A DNA stretch of 64,000 nt from Favolaschia claudopus (taxonomy: Eukaryota; Basidiomycota; Agaricomycetes; Agaricales; Mycenaceae), in assembly GCA_037176885.1 (NCBI GenBank), contig JAWWNJ010000111.1, forward strand, positions 310,001 through 374,000. Reading direction: 5' to 3'. Made by a program: the position numbers and the translations under genes. A model generated the notes under the pieces. That model saw only the letters and a program-made list of their open reading frames with translations. It was not told where the DNA came from and made no database searches. Positions 10,301 through 21,527 of the stretch are shown one piece after another; the first letter of the stretch is position 1, and each line of letters begins with the position of its first letter.

Positions 10301-10490
10301 AGGCATTTTGGTCGCTCTTGGCATATGTGCAAGTTTAAATTGTGGCTGCCGGGTGTATATAACAACTTATCAGAATAATTTGTTTGGGACCATTTGATCT
10401 TACTCCATGTGCATAGCAGCGTTATGCACACAGAATGAGTCTTGAGATCTCCAGAAAATAGTCATCTGGCATGCTTAGTATTGTATGTGT

Positions 10491-10660
10491 GGTGCAAAGT
10501 GGCTAATAGTAAGTAAGCCACGCAGACTCCAGTGGCAAACGAGAAAAAAATAGAATACGCCACAGCGAAAAATTAGCGTCCTTTACTTTTGAGGACGCAC
10601 CTCACTGGTGCTATACACCGCACGGCAGAGAATTGTTACGCGCGCCTGAGAAGGAACCAC
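10491..10660. repeat. Direct repeat, copy 2 (partner at 1-170)
   Basis: Matches the first 170 bases of the window in the same orientation, with small differences such as an extra CTATACACCGCACGG insertion-like segment near 10610-10625. Function unknown. Confidence 0.75.
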
Positions 10661-10979
10661 CCTGGAAAGTGACCATATTGCAATACGGTCGGTCACGGTC
10701 AGCCGTAGCATTGCAAAACGGTCGGTGGTTGGTCGGGCGGCCAATGATACTATATTGCAATATGTCCGTGGAGCCCGAAAATGCAATAAATATAAAGTGT
10801 CAACCCCGGGAATTGAACCCAAAAAGCATTGCATGATGAGACTCAAAGAACAATAGCAAGTACTAAACCACTACACCGGACAAGAGAGTTAAAATGTCCA
10901 GCACATATTGGGGTGTGGTAATGCACAGAATAAACAAATCCACAAGGTAATCCCACCCTGTCCGGCCCGTTCTCAGGGC

Positions 10980-11285
10980 CTGGTTAAGGTTAGGGAGGTT
11001 AGTGTTAGGGATAGGTTTAGGGTTAGTAAGGTTAGGGTTCCCAGGTATATTTTTTTGCCTCGTGTGGTTAGGGTTAGGTGACTATTGATTTAGATTGGTT
11101 AGCTGGTTAGGCGCAGCGAAAACCCCGTCTTCACGATTTCTCTTGGGAAATCTTGGGATATCTTGGATCCTCATAAAATGCGCAAATCCAAGATATCCCA
11201 GGATATCCCAAGATATCCCAAGACGGGGTTTTCGCTGGGGGTTAGGGTGGGTAGGGGTTCAGGTTAGGGTTAGGGTTAGGGTTAA
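10980..11285 (+). repeat. Interstitial telomere-like repeats (TTAGGG variants)
   Basis: Two blocks, about 10980-11085 and 11236-11285, are built from TTAGGG with variants (GGTTAGTG, AGGTTAAGG, TTTAGGG); the right block holds three perfect consecutive GGTTAG units. TTAGGG is the telomere repeat of most filamentous fungi. The G-rich strand points rightward. The blocks are separated by the foldback element at 11114-11237 and border the truncated gene that begins just after 11290. This can be a chromosome-end fusion, a repaired break or an old insertion. Confidence 0.75.
11114..11237. mobile_element. 124-bp foldback element inside the telomere-like tract
   Basis: Starts CAGCGAAAACCCCGTCTT and ends with its inverted copy AAGACGGGGTTTTCGCTG. 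The inside also folds, with several GATATCTTGG/CCAAGATATC words, so nearly the whole element is a hairpin. No flanking duplication could be settled because both flanks are G-rich repeats. Confidence 0.7.
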
Positions 11286-11324
11286 GTTGATTATCTGGTA
11301 ATTATAAAGGCAGTGGAATGAGTG

Positions 11325-12415
11325 GTCCCTTGCTCCCCCAAGCTTGTACTTCTGAACACAGTCGTATGTGAACTGAGCCAGGGTTATCCAAGATTTTGGC
11401 TGTACGCTGGCAACAATCTTGCGCATCTCCGAGTCAGCGTGAATCAATGAAGACTTGGATAACCTGGACATACCTCGCCCCGGAACGCGTTGCGTACACT
11501 CGATCCGGCGGTCCTAACCTGTGACGCAAGCACCTGCTCTCGGGCAGGAATTCCAAAAACATTGTCAAGTGAAAGTGCCTCAGCACGTTTCTTGAGGATA
11601 TCCTGAATTCTTGGTCAACGCAGAGCCAGGAACTGAGAAGCATCATAAACTCACAATGACATCGTGGTGCATAGTGCTGTAGGCCGTACGGGACGGCTCG
11701 ATGATCACATCTCTGACGATACCGCGAATATTTTTCTATGCAAGTTTTAGTGTGAATAACGAAGGTGAACACGATGACGACGCACCTCTTGATCCTTCGT
11801 AAAGGCAAAATTGCCGTCAAGTCGAATTTTCAAATCCTTCCATAAGCCGCTGAAGTCAGTTGGTGTCTCCGAAGCAGCGTTTCGGCGCCTCTCAGCCATA
11901 TCAGACAACTGGACTGCCAACATGTACAGACGAGTGACAAGGTCTGCTTGGGACAGACCCGCACCCGTAGAGCCCAACTGCACCGTGAAGAATGAGAGAA
12001 CGTAAGGACAGAGTCGAAATATACACACCGCAACGAAATCATGCAAGCATTGAGTCTGCGAATCCTCAAGACGCATATCCCGAGCTAGGGTGTCAATGAA
12101 GAGAGGTTTGATGATGGGTTGAGCCGTTGAAGTTGCTGGCTGGAAATTATGGCGTCTATAGTCGGCCTGCTGATCGATGCTTGAGAGCGGGGAGCTCGAG
12201 CGGTGGTGGTCAAAATTGAAGGCACTGGGATTGCCTGTCATCGGAGAGCTGGGTGTGCCAACATGACTGGGGATGCCGTGGTGATTGCTTGCTGGAGACG
12301 AGCCCCACCGCTCTGAGTCGAGGGGGAGTGCTGGTGGACCGGGGGTAGGACCCCAAGATGACGTTGAGGAGAGGGGCGGGAGGCCATCAGCGGACGAATA
12401 GCTGTTTGAGTTCAT
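11325..12415 (-). pseudogene. Unidentified basidiomycete gene, 3' end lost at the telomere-like repeats
   Basis: Start chosen at the ATG at 12415; the frame is open a little further upstream but only from a TTG. Exon 1 (12415-11786) encodes a Ser/Pro-rich head and then a globular part ending near GLWKDLKIRL and FTKDQE. A GTGCGT intron leads to exon 2 (11735-11655, KNIRGIVRDVII), and a GTGAGT intron to exon 3 (11602-11474, ending VRNAFRGE). A further frame at 11471-11330 reads TLAQFTYDCVQKYKLGG and looks like the continuation, but its splice site is unclear. Coding signal then stops and CCCTAA-type repeats follow. I recall similar sequences as unnamed proteins in mushroom genomes, without known function. 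The gene is divergent from the one starting at 12497. Confidence 0.6.
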
Positions 12416-12496
12416 GACAATTTCAGTGCAAGGACTTGAGGCGAGATCAGGTGCAAACAATACTGGCCTTTTATAACATTTCCACGCATAGCGCGT

Positions 12497-13641
12497 TTGT
12501 TGAAGCCTTCAACAAGTTTTGTTTACGCGTTGTTGTTGGTCTGTGGAAGATATAAATTGGGAATGCAAATGTTTCGGGTGCGATCAATTCCATCACATGC
12601 CCGTCTCCGACAAATCTTGTCGCTCTCCACGGTTCTCTCCCGTCTCTGCGACCCCGTCACTCTCTCGGCCAAGGCAGGCGTCTACAGCAACTTTGGAGTC
12701 CCGTAAAATTGCACGGTATACTGATTTTGCTTGTTCTCAATTCAGGGGCTAACAGGAATCTTTTCGTGGGCCGTATACAGACTTTTTGCGTCCCAAGCAA
12801 TTGACGGCGAAGGTGCTCTTTGTTCACAGATTTCAGATACACAATTCATACAACAATGTACGTCTCCTGTTGGACTTTCGGTCAGAACAAGCGCATCTAA
12901 CATTGCGGAAGATGAGAGCGAGAAACCACATACCTTATCAGTGGAAAGCGCAACCCCTTCCACTCAAGACATTCCCAGTTCAATAGATCCTCAAATGCAT
13001 CCACCGTCGCCCGGTTCTTTGGACAGCTCAGCAGCAAAAGATATAGAAGAAGACTCCGACACGATTCCTGAATATCAGTATGAGTTGCAGAACTCATGGG
13101 ACCATTCCCAGGAGGAAGAGGAAGGAGAGCAGGATGATTTATCAATGTCAGAATCATGGACGCAGGAAGGCTTCGAGGCAGCCAATGGTGCGACACGATT
13201 TAGATTCTGTTTGATATTGACTCAATTCCAATGCAGAGTGCCAAAGTCTTCAAGTCGGCGGGGAGTGGGGAGGGTCATTGGTCAAGCACGAACCTGTTTC
13301 CCGTATATCTACCTCATTTCCTCACACCCAAATCATACGCTAAATCCTTCGCAGCCAATGTCAAGCTGGAAAGCATCAGCGAGGCCGGAGAAGTTGACTT
13401 CAAGTGGTTTCAGCTGAATCCGTTGGAGCAGTGGATAATTTTGCATGTGCGTGAGTCTAGAAAGGATGGGATCTCTGCTGCCGAGGGCTTCTACAGACTT
13501 CGCGACCGCTGTGTGGAACAATCGCGTCGCGAGTTAGGCTTGATGTTTGAGAGACAGCATTTATTGCGTCGGTTGAAGGTGATTAATGGCTTGTCGGGTG
13601 GTTTTGAGCCAATCAGAAGTTCCATCGGTAGTTTCGAGTAG
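12497..13641 (+). CDS. Four-exon gene of unknown function, acidic low-complexity middle
   Basis: A consistent reading frame results from removing three short GT-AG introns: 12703-12745 (43 nt), 13188-13236 (49 nt) and 13303-13354 (52 nt). The start is uncertain: 12497 or the in-frame ATG at 12563, which lies just after a TATAAATT at about 12549. The protein has a Ser/Thr-rich, acidic middle (EEEEGEQDDLSMSESW) and a basic, helical C-terminus (RLRDRCVEQSRRELGLMFER). I recognise no domain. It is divergently paired with the gene ending at 12415 with about 80 bp between starts. The regular introns argue that it was once functional and may still be. Confidence 0.55.
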
Positions 13642-13914
13642 CTCTCTGTTGCTTCCCGAGTTGAAGAAATAGGTTGATGAACCTGCGATGAGAGAGAGAG
13701 TGCGTGAATCACTGGCGTCACACACGTCACACTTTTGAGGTCCAACTTGCGCGAGTTATGGGGTCTTAACTCAAGAGAACAACTGCCCTCCAAAATTGTA
13801 TAGCAGTTACATCGTATTAAGAACAATACAGGAAAATTGTGGCGAAACCAAACACTCAAATTTAGAGACAGGAATTGCATATACAAATCATAAGTCGAAA
13901 GTGTGACACTGGTG

Positions 13915-14990
13915 TTACATTATGACCGTCCTTGGAGTACCGAAAGACGAAGAAAAGCGGAGCGGGATTGAGAAAAAAGGGATTGAGTAGGAGGGGGTAT
14001 CTGAGAGGTGCCTGGGGCGTGGATAGGACTGGCTGCTGAAGCACCAGCGAGCAGAGCGGATGGGGTTGGTTCGTTGGCTTTGCGAGCCCGGATCTCCTTG
14101 CTCGCACTGGCAAGCACAATGGCATCGAGATCTACAGCTCCGGACAATCAAAGTCAACAATTTTATTTTCGGTCGAACCGCTATTTTCTGGGCTTAGCCG
14201 AGTCCAGAAACGGATTCAGCACCCCAGAATACGTCTAAAAACGATTTTTCCTGAATTTTCCCACGACAAAATGGGTTTGGCCAAATTTTTGGGCGGTCTG
14301 AACGAAATTGTGTGTACCTTTCTGGCCCCTCCAGACGAATGTTGACCCAACCTTCATGGGTGCTGAGCATCCAGAGGATACTATATGCAACTACTCTTGT
14401 CCCTCAGCCCTTTTTGGTTTGAGGAACCCATAAACACCCGAAATTGGCAATGCCAAGGTGACAGGAGGTGACATATTTGTGACATGTTGTTACAAATGTC
14501 ACAATGTTCCCACAGTTTCCCTCCTATTTTGTGACATAACGGCTCGTTGAATTTTTATTCTGAGTCCAGAAACAGACTCAGACAGTCGTAAAGAGCTCAA
14601 ATCAATATTTTCGTGATTTTTCCTTGTGATTTGGGGGTCCGGCCAAAATTTTGGCTACCCTCTACCAAGAATAGCGGATATCTCCGGAACGGCTCGATGA
14701 ATTCTCACCAAAAAAATTCAGCAGGCTCCTGAACTCGTTTCCTTTCGATTCCGACACATATCGGGGTCGTGGGAAAAGGTCGATAAATTTGTCGAGTTTG
14801 ATTGTCCGGAGCTGTAGAGGTTCGGAAGACACACGAAACCTTTGGACATGAACTGCATCTCGCATCTGAGCAGTATTGAGAACAACATCACCAATATTTG
14901 AGAGATGTTCTATTTCGGGAAGGGTTTGATCGCATCGCTACCTTGGGGATCCTGACCACTGTTCTCTAATCAGCCAAGATTTGGTTTTTA
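13915..14990 (-). pseudogene. Gene fragment split by the MITE at 14135-14814
   Basis: On the minus strand a frame runs from an acceptor (CTGCTCAG) near 14865 through AQMRDAVHVQRFRVSSEP to 14817, is interrupted by the miniature element, and resumes at 14132 as DLDAIVLASASKEIRARKAN to a stop at 13920. Removing the element and one TA joins the two parts in frame. Upstream, about 14990-14935, a frame TKSWLIREQWSGSP ends at a possible GTAGCG donor. The C-terminus is Ser/Pro/Ala-rich. No family was recognised. The 5' part stops near 14990, where sequence of the DDE transposon begins. Confidence 0.5.
14135..14814. mobile_element. 680-bp TA-target MITE
   Basis: Ends CAGCTCCGGACAATCAAA and TTTGATTGTCCGGAGCTG, with TA at 14133-14134 and 14815-14816. 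The two halves carry further inverted similarity (CGAGTCCAGAAACGG / GAGTCCAGAAACAG words). It interrupts a reading frame that is continuous once it is removed. No coding capacity; Tc1/mariner-type by its TA duplication. Confidence 0.85.
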
Positions 14991-15116
14991 GAGGGTCGAA
15001 AAAGTGAAACATGCGTGGGAAAGTCGTTCGGCAGCCACCGGCATCATTCAGAAACGCAAGAAAACGACTCGTATGTATCTATGAGTTGTCTATAAGAGTG
15101 TTTTAAGAATACTTAC

Positions 15117-17602
15117 CTAAGCCCTAGATATTATATTTACATCCATTATAATGTTGTGGGGGACCCGTCGATGAGACGAGTACTTTTTCACGGCATATGC
15201 CGCCTGCCGAGGATTGAGTCCATACCGATAAGCGTCCCGGTATCGATTGCAATGTCGAAAGAAGCGTCGGATTGTGTCGACAGAAACCTCATCAAGACAC
15301 TCCGGTACCAATTTTTTGGCAGTGGGAAAGGTGCCATCTGCACGCTCCCGGAAACCTGTGCCAAAACAGCTCAGAAACTTTGATGTGTGGAAACAATCCA
15401 CTCACGACGCTTGGCCTCCCCCCAAACCATTTCAATGGGATTCAACTCGCAATGAAATTTGGGCAGAAACAGGCAAATGTGACCCCGCTTCTCAATGAGA
15501 ACCTGCAGAAGTGGTTTTTCACCTTTGAAATCAGCCTGCATGCTGAGGAGACGCTGCATGCAACAGTTAATATCGCGTGAGTCGTCATCGTCGAACTCCT
15601 GCTCGCCGGCTTCGTCTGCCGCCTCCCTGCCCTCACGGCGTGCCTTTGCCTCAGCATCCCGGGCCTTTTGGGATCGCGCGCAATCCGAGCACACAGCGAC
15701 AACACGAGTGCCGCGCGCACGGGCAGAATCCTCCAACTGTGTTAACAAACCCCGCTCCTGCAAAACACGCTCCATCCCTTTCGGTTTGCCAAGGAATGAC
15801 CGATCCGGATTACCTTGGGAATCGAGAGGAAGTGCGTCGCCTTCCTCGAACACCATGCTTTGGCGCTGACTCGTCCCGGGAATTATTGTCGCGTGCATGC
15901 AGGGAACTTTACCTCCCGGCCCACGGTTCATTTTGTGCGCTAGGAGAGCATCAATGGCGAATGCTTCGTGTGCGGAGGAGCAGTCAAAGATAAAAACTGC
16001 TTGGCCGTCCGGATATTTGACCTCGAAAATGTCGATTGCATCCTTTGTCTGAATAACCCGTGAGTGAAATTTGAATTCCATAAGCAAGACTCGGACCTGA
16101 GCAATGAGCTGTGGCATATCCCACCACGGATCGTAATTTGCGCCGGGATAAATAATCTGGTCAGCGTCATACGTTCTGCAGCGATAGCGAGTAAATGGGC
16201 TCGGTGGCGGCGGTGGCGTCCAATCGGCTCCTGTTGTTGTGCGATCGGTTGCTGGTGCCGGTGCTGCCTTCGCTTTTGGTGCGGCCTTCTTGCGTCGCCC
16301 GCCCTTAGACTTTCCCGCTGCCTGTCGGGCCTCATCCGCAGCACGCTGCTCTTCTGCTGCAGCCTGCTCTGCTGCAATGCGTGCATCCTCTGCGGCCTGC
16401 TCTGCTGGACTGAGTGGCCGCTTTGGAAGCTTCTCCTCTCTCTCAATCTCTTCGGGTGTTCCAGTTTTGCTGAACCGCGCAGCAACGGCGCGACTGGCAG
16501 ATATGCCGGGCCTGGCTTTCCGGATCCGCTGTCGAAGCTTCGGCCGCTGGGGCGCAGGGCAGACCCTGAGCTTCTCAACGTCTTTGAGCTGCTGCAACGC
16601 TCGCTTGTGGCGCTCCTCCGCATACGCCTTAACGCCGTTGAAGAGAATGAGGCGGTTCGCCATTTTCGCGTCCGAGCCAGCTGTTGCGATTGCCTTCTTG
16701 CTCAAATGCTTCTTCTCATACTTCTTCAACTTCCCATTCAACTCGCGGAACTCGTCCTCAATCTCCGCGCGTGAGAGTTCAAGCCTCTGTCGCTCCGCGT
16801 CACTCTGGGTTGTTGAGTACCCACCCTCTTCGTCCTCGTCCTCCACCTCATCCCCCACGGCCGCCTGCTTGTTGACATTGGCAGCTGCACCATTCTCAGC
16901 TTGCTCGGAAATCACACTCGCGTCCAACTGGACATCGTCAAGCGCATCGACATCAATTGGAAGGTTCTGGGTAGGTACAACACGGAGTACAGAGTCTATG
17001 CGCACGTCCTGCATCTCGGTATCCGGGTCGGCGGCAAGGAGAGGTGACGGCGAGGCTGGTGTCAAGGTGCATGGGCGGGTGGAGTTTGGCGGTAGGTGCA
17101 GCGGCCGTCTTGTTGACCCACAAGCTGAGGAGATTCTGTAGAAGAGATCAGTGGGGTCAAAGAATCAGCAACCGGGCCACGCACCGTGCTCTGCTTACTG
17201 CGAGCCTTCTTGGTGAGGCCGTTTGCGTCGCGCCAGAGCGATGTCCGTGAGCGTCCCTTGACTGGCGGCTCTGCGGGACAAAGAATGTCCGCGTCCTCAC
17301 GTCGCCGCTTGCGCGCATCGAGCTGCCACAGCACAACTTTAGATTGTGGACACCATATGCATGCGCAGAGTACACACCTGGGCGTCCGTAAGCGGCTTGC
17401 GCTTCGACCCCCCACCCACACCTTCATCTTTTTCCACCTGATCATCTCCCTCAAACTCGGTTTCAGCGCCGGTTTCATCCACGAAGTCCGGGTCCTCGGT
17501 TTGGGCACTGGCTTCAGCTGCCTTTGAGCGTGCTGTCTGGGTTGATTTCTTCGTCTGGGCCGCTCGCAGTGCACCTTTGCGTTGTTTCGTGGGGGCAGGC
17601 AT
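15117..17602 (-). CDS. DDE transposase (DDE_3/Tc1-like, basidiomycete type)
   Basis: Transposon-encoded DNA recombinase. Exon 1 (17602-17378) encodes a Lys/Ser- and acid-rich head starting MPAPTKQRK; a 55-nt intron leads to LDARKRRRED (from 17322); exon 2 to exon 3 splicing is ambiguous (a GTAAGC donor at 17198 with a CTCAG acceptor at 17125 keeps frame). The long third exon includes an Ala/Glu-rich coiled-coil-like part (about 16420-16310) and the catalytic core: VFIFDCSSAHEAFAIDAL with the second Asp, and LFLPKFHCELNPIEMVWGEA with the catalytic Glu. A 50-nt GTGAGT intron (15405-15356) precedes the last exon (DGTFPTAKKLVPECLD ... AAYAVKKYSSHRRVP). All three parts are open, so the gene might be intact. 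The right end of the transposon is at 17814; the left end seems lost near 14990. Confidence 0.8.
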
Positions 17603-17814
17603 GAGAAGAGAAGAGCAAGATGACAGATCCGAAGGGAACGGGTGCAATTTCTCGGTTAGCTGGGCCCGAAAAAGTGAAACACCGTGGGAATATTTGGTCT
17701 GAAGGCATAAATCGTTGTATTTTGAGGCGCTGAGTTCGCCGAAAATGGTCAAAAAAATCACAAATTTTTTCCCGGCCGTACCGGCCGGTGTAAGACAAGT
17801 GCCTAGTTGCACTG
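17603..17814 (-). mobile_element. Right (5') end of the DDE transposon
   Basis: Read on the minus strand, the element begins CAGTGCAACTAGGCACTTG at 17814, next to TA at 17815-17816, and includes a CCGGCCGGTACGGCCGG palindrome and CCCGAAAAAGTGAAAC followed by CCGTGGGAA. This parallels the MITE end CAGTGCCAAGGGCCACTT and its internal CCCGAAAAAAGTGAAAC. A related AAAAAGTGAAACA word at about 14998-15010 is the only trace of the opposite end. Confidence 0.65.
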
Positions 17815-18819
17815 TATGTCCTTTCGGAGCAGCTGCCTCCTTGGGACATAATCCTAAGTTTCCTCGGCCGTTCTCACACTCAGTCCGAAAAAGCCGATGA
17901 ACCATTCTTCGACGCTGAATTCACATTGAAATGCCTGCAGATGCGCTCACAACCATATCCTGAGACTTGTTTCATGTTGGACACAGTATAGCAATTGACT
18001 AGGCACACTTTCTTTGAGTTCTTGGCCTAAACACTTAGAAATATATGCAAACCTGAGAGTTCAATCGGACTCCTTCCTCGTGCGGCGTCTCAGATTCCCA
18101 ATTCATGCAAAGGCCGTGTACTACAGCATACAATCCCCATAATAAACTCTGCACATGTTCCCATATTTTTATTTTTTGACAACCAGACTTTTATGAACCT
18201 AAACTCGAAGTTCGACTTAATCTTAACAGAGTTTGATTTCCAATTCAACGTGCTTGACTTTTTCCAGTCTAAATCAAGCCTTAAAAGCTCACCATTAAAC
18301 CCAATTTTATGTTCATAGATAGATCTGAAGTGATTTGAATTACAGGTGGGCTCTGGTGATCTCAAAATTTCAACAACTATTTGGCCTAATGAACAGGTGT
18401 GGCAAATGTGATGAGAACATCTATAGTTCGGGTCAGAGAACACCGTCTGAACGTCAAGGAAAAACACACACCAATATTCGGACTTGCGCCGTCCTCAAAC
18501 GATGTCAATTCTCCGCTAGACACCCAACTGAAGCTCCAAACCAGCAGTCCTGCCGTCCGGAAAGTTGAATACAACAAGCTCTTTCTCCTCCAAATTCCGA
18601 GCACGAAAGGGTTTCTGGGAGGCCGTCTTCCGGCATTCTTTCTAGCCCCTCCATTCATGCTTGCGAGCAACGAAGTGCGTAGAGCGCGACGCGACGAGGT
18701 ACTTAAGAGACAGGAATTTGATTGACATCATCATTCATGTGACCCGGCACTGGTCGGATCACAGGAGTATGCCTTTTCCGGACATAACCCTCCACGGACA
18801 TGATCAATGAGCCCAATCA
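17814..18819. repeat. 1006-bp near-identical repeat, copy 2
   Basis: Near-identical to 3961-4966. In this copy the left boundary coincides exactly with the end of the DDE transposon (CACTG|TATGTCC), so the visible left limit may be where that transposon inserted at a TA, and the repeat may originally have extended further. The right limit passes directly into unrelated sequence. Confidence 0.85.
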
Positions 18820-18891
18820 AGATGTGGTGACCGGCAATGGCTGCGCCTTTGATGCCGGTTATGTAAGGGCTCCCATCACTCAAAATCAGTA

Positions 18892-19436
18892 TGGTTGCGG
18901 ACCGAACTTCGTGACAAGTCGCAGTCCCAATTTGGTAATTGATACTGTCACGTCAGTTTTCATTGAGACATCCTGGGATTGTGTAAATAGCATTGCAAGA
19001 AGGTAATCTACAAATGTACTGGAGCAAAAGTTCGAAAAATCGGTTTTCCGTGATTTGCACGGCAATTTCGCGCTTTTGATTGCGGATCACTCGGACCGGT
19101 GGCTGTGCAGGAGCATCAATGTCGCCTGGCCATTGCCGATTTCTTGGTTAGGATATTTCACTTTCACTGTGGGGTCCGGAAGAAGGAGTCCGGGGTTGCC
19201 GAGGCAGAATGGCAGAGAAAGACTTGATTACCTGCCTCAAACTCGCGAGTTTAGTACACACAATTTTGGTTTTCGCTGCTCAAATTTCGCGTTTTGTAAC
19301 CCTAAGTTAGGAGTAGCTCCGATTCCTCTGAAATAAAAATTTCACCTATAAACCATACCCTAGTTCCTGCTAAATCTCGAATCCCGAAGAATTTTGAGCA
19401 AAATTGGGACTGGTCATGAAGTTTTGGCCGCAACCA
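18892..19436. mobile_element. TA-target MITE family G, copy 1
   Basis: Ends TGGTTGCGGACCGAACTTC and its imperfect inverted copy (GAAGTTTTGGCCGCAACCA), with TA at 18890-18891 and 19437-19438. The second copy, 24387-24932, is the same length within a base and differs by scattered substitutions. Both contain AACCCTAAGTTAGGAGTA, which is not a telomere repeat. No protein coding. Confidence 0.85.
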
Positions 19437-19922
19437 TACGCCCCGCATAGCGCTTCAAGCCTCCAACGAGCGACATTTTGGCCAGGGCTTGAGTGAGAGA
19501 TAGTCTCAGAATTCCACTCTCTCGGGAATGTTGTGGGAGGCTGTTTTCTCAACGATGACACCCGAGAATATCGAGTCGTGGTATCGCGACTGTGGGTATT
19601 TAGTCGACTAGGCTCTTGTATTTGTACATTAGATTTGTTTTCGTGGACATTATAATATTTACATTTAATTCTCTTTGTCGTGTTCGCTCTCTACGCGCGC
19701 CCTTTTCTTGCCCTTCCCCTTTGCGACCTTTTTAGCAACCTTTATAAACTCCTGCACGGCACCTTTCACCATCCCAATCTCCTTGACATAAAAGCATCTT
19801 CTTGTGCAAAACACTGAGAACGTCGGAAATAGAGACAGCAGGCGCGTCATCGTCTGAGTCGTTGTCCGAGTCCTCGGTGTCGCGTTGGTGTCGCGAGCGG
19901 GTTTCGGCGCCGGTTGTGCATT

Positions 19923-20300
19923 AGGGGTGCTCAATTCTTAGTTCAGTTCGTTCAGTTCACTTTTTAAAAGAAAATAATTTGTCAATCAGTCGATGCGAAC
20001 GATCTTTATCGGTGTCGTAATGCCCGCCCTCCTGCGCGCCAGCTACTGCTGTTGCCTTTTTTTCTCGACCGATGCGACCCCACCTTGCCCATACCCATGC
20101 TTCTAGATCACCCAGGCATTTCGACAACATTTCGATGCTGCAAATTAATGTTTTATGAATGCATGAACACGGCGGGCGGAGGGCGGCAGTGCGGGTGGTT
20201 GATAACGATTGTTTCCATCAAGTTTCCATCAACTGATTGACAAATTATTTTTGCTTTAAAAAGTGAACTGAACGAACTGAACTGAGAATTGAGCACCCCT
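19923..20300. mobile_element. MITE with 3-bp TSD (AGGGGYGCTC family), copy 1
   Basis: Ends AGGGGTGCTCAATTCTTAG and its inverted copy, flanked by ATT at 19920-19922 and 20301-20303. The inverted repeats run over 55 bp and contain GTTCAGTTCGTTCAGTTCAC, itself two tandem words. It sits inside the coding part of the gene 22055-19665. The relative at 34334-34520 has the same terminal 10-18 bases but an unrelated subterminal pair. Confidence 0.85.
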
Positions 20301-20755
20301 ATTGCTAACGTCGCCAAAGATTCCGGCCATGGACGCCGGCATATAAAGATGGAATTCGGGGGCAGCATTGCCTTTCTTACGATTTTTGCTGCGCTCCTCG
20401 CGCTCGGGTGCGACCTTCTCCATGTCGTCGAGTTTGAAAACATCGGGGTATTTGGTACACTTGTCATCTAGTTCGCGTTCGTTCTCCGGCTTGGCTTTAT
20501 CTTTGTGCTGGGCAATATCAGAATTGATTTCGGGATGTATATGATAACGCGCGCAACGTACATACCAATTTCCTTGCCCAAAGTGTAACATCCTCTAAGC
20601 TCAGCGGGACACATCGCTCTCCCTTCTCATTGTCCCTCCTCACATAACACCACCGATTGTGGCCGCGGTGTTTCTCGCACGCCAACGCAGCCTTTACGAT
20701 GTTGAGTTCATCGCGGTAGGCGGTTTCAGTGACCTTGGGCGCCGCGGCTGTTTTC

Positions 20756-21119
20756 CATCAGACTTTTGACAAAAAACTTGTGGCAGCTTGTCAGCCCACG
20801 GCAAGCCGGAAAAAGGTGAAAAGCCCCACCAAAATCTCACAAGCTGTCAAAAACTTCACAAGCCCGCAAGCTTACTCCTCGGAAGCACAAGCTCCCATTT
20901 TCGGCTTATAAAATCTCTGCAGTTTCGGCTTGGTATTGGAATGTTGGGGTGTTAGGCAAGTAGAATAGATGTTTGAAGATGAATGGGAGCTGAATTGTCC
21001 ATCTAACATAAGCCCAAGGTACCTCAAAACGCCGAGTTTTAGAGGCTCGAGCTTGTTGATCCCATCAAACAAGCTGACAAGCCCCAACAAGCCGCAAGAT
21101 ATTTGTCAAATGGCTGATG
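20756..21119. mobile_element. MITE of the CTTG-rich family
   Basis: Imperfect inverted ends CATCAG-C-TTTGACAAA with GGGGCTTGTCAGCTTGT / ACAAGCTGACAAGCCCC words. The relative at about 51976-52183 shares the CTTGTTGGGGCTTGT motif. A GA dinucleotide on each side could be the target duplication, but this is weak. It lies within the gene 22055-19665. Confidence 0.55.
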
Positions 21120-21527
21120 TCTCGGCTGGTTTGGCCTTGGAATGTATAAATCAGATTCATTGGCAGCTCAACACGGACAGCGACGGACTCACCAGATATG
21201 ATCTCCATGAAAATTTTCTTCTGGCGACGCTTGCTCAAAAGAATTGGGCGGAAGTAGTCAAACGCAGCTTTGACATCGTCTTCAGTGCTCAGCCGTTTGG
21301 GAAGTCCCCGTTTCAAATCATCGCTTGACTTCCATCCCAGTTGGGCATCACCATCGGGAATCTCCATTCGCGCACAGATGCGAATAAGAAAATCCTCGGG
21401 CACAATATTGTCAATGGAAATCTCGAGGACGGTAGGTGGAACAGCAGTAGCCTGAGTCGTAGCTGTTTCCTGTACTGCAGGCCCTGGGACATGAACATCC
21501 AGCTATCAGACAATTCAACGGTATGTA

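Noticed and set aside
15371..17141. Long plus-strand frames (up to 300 codons) opposite the DDE transposase.
   Set aside because: They are antisense shadows of the Ala/Glu-rich coding strand; the minus strand has the catalytic motifs and in-phase introns.
3961..18819. The two 1006-bp repeats as the LTRs of one 15-kb retrotransposon.
   Set aside because: No gag, protease, reverse transcriptase or integrase lies between them, no primer-binding site follows copy 1, and the outer flanks do not share a 5-bp duplication.
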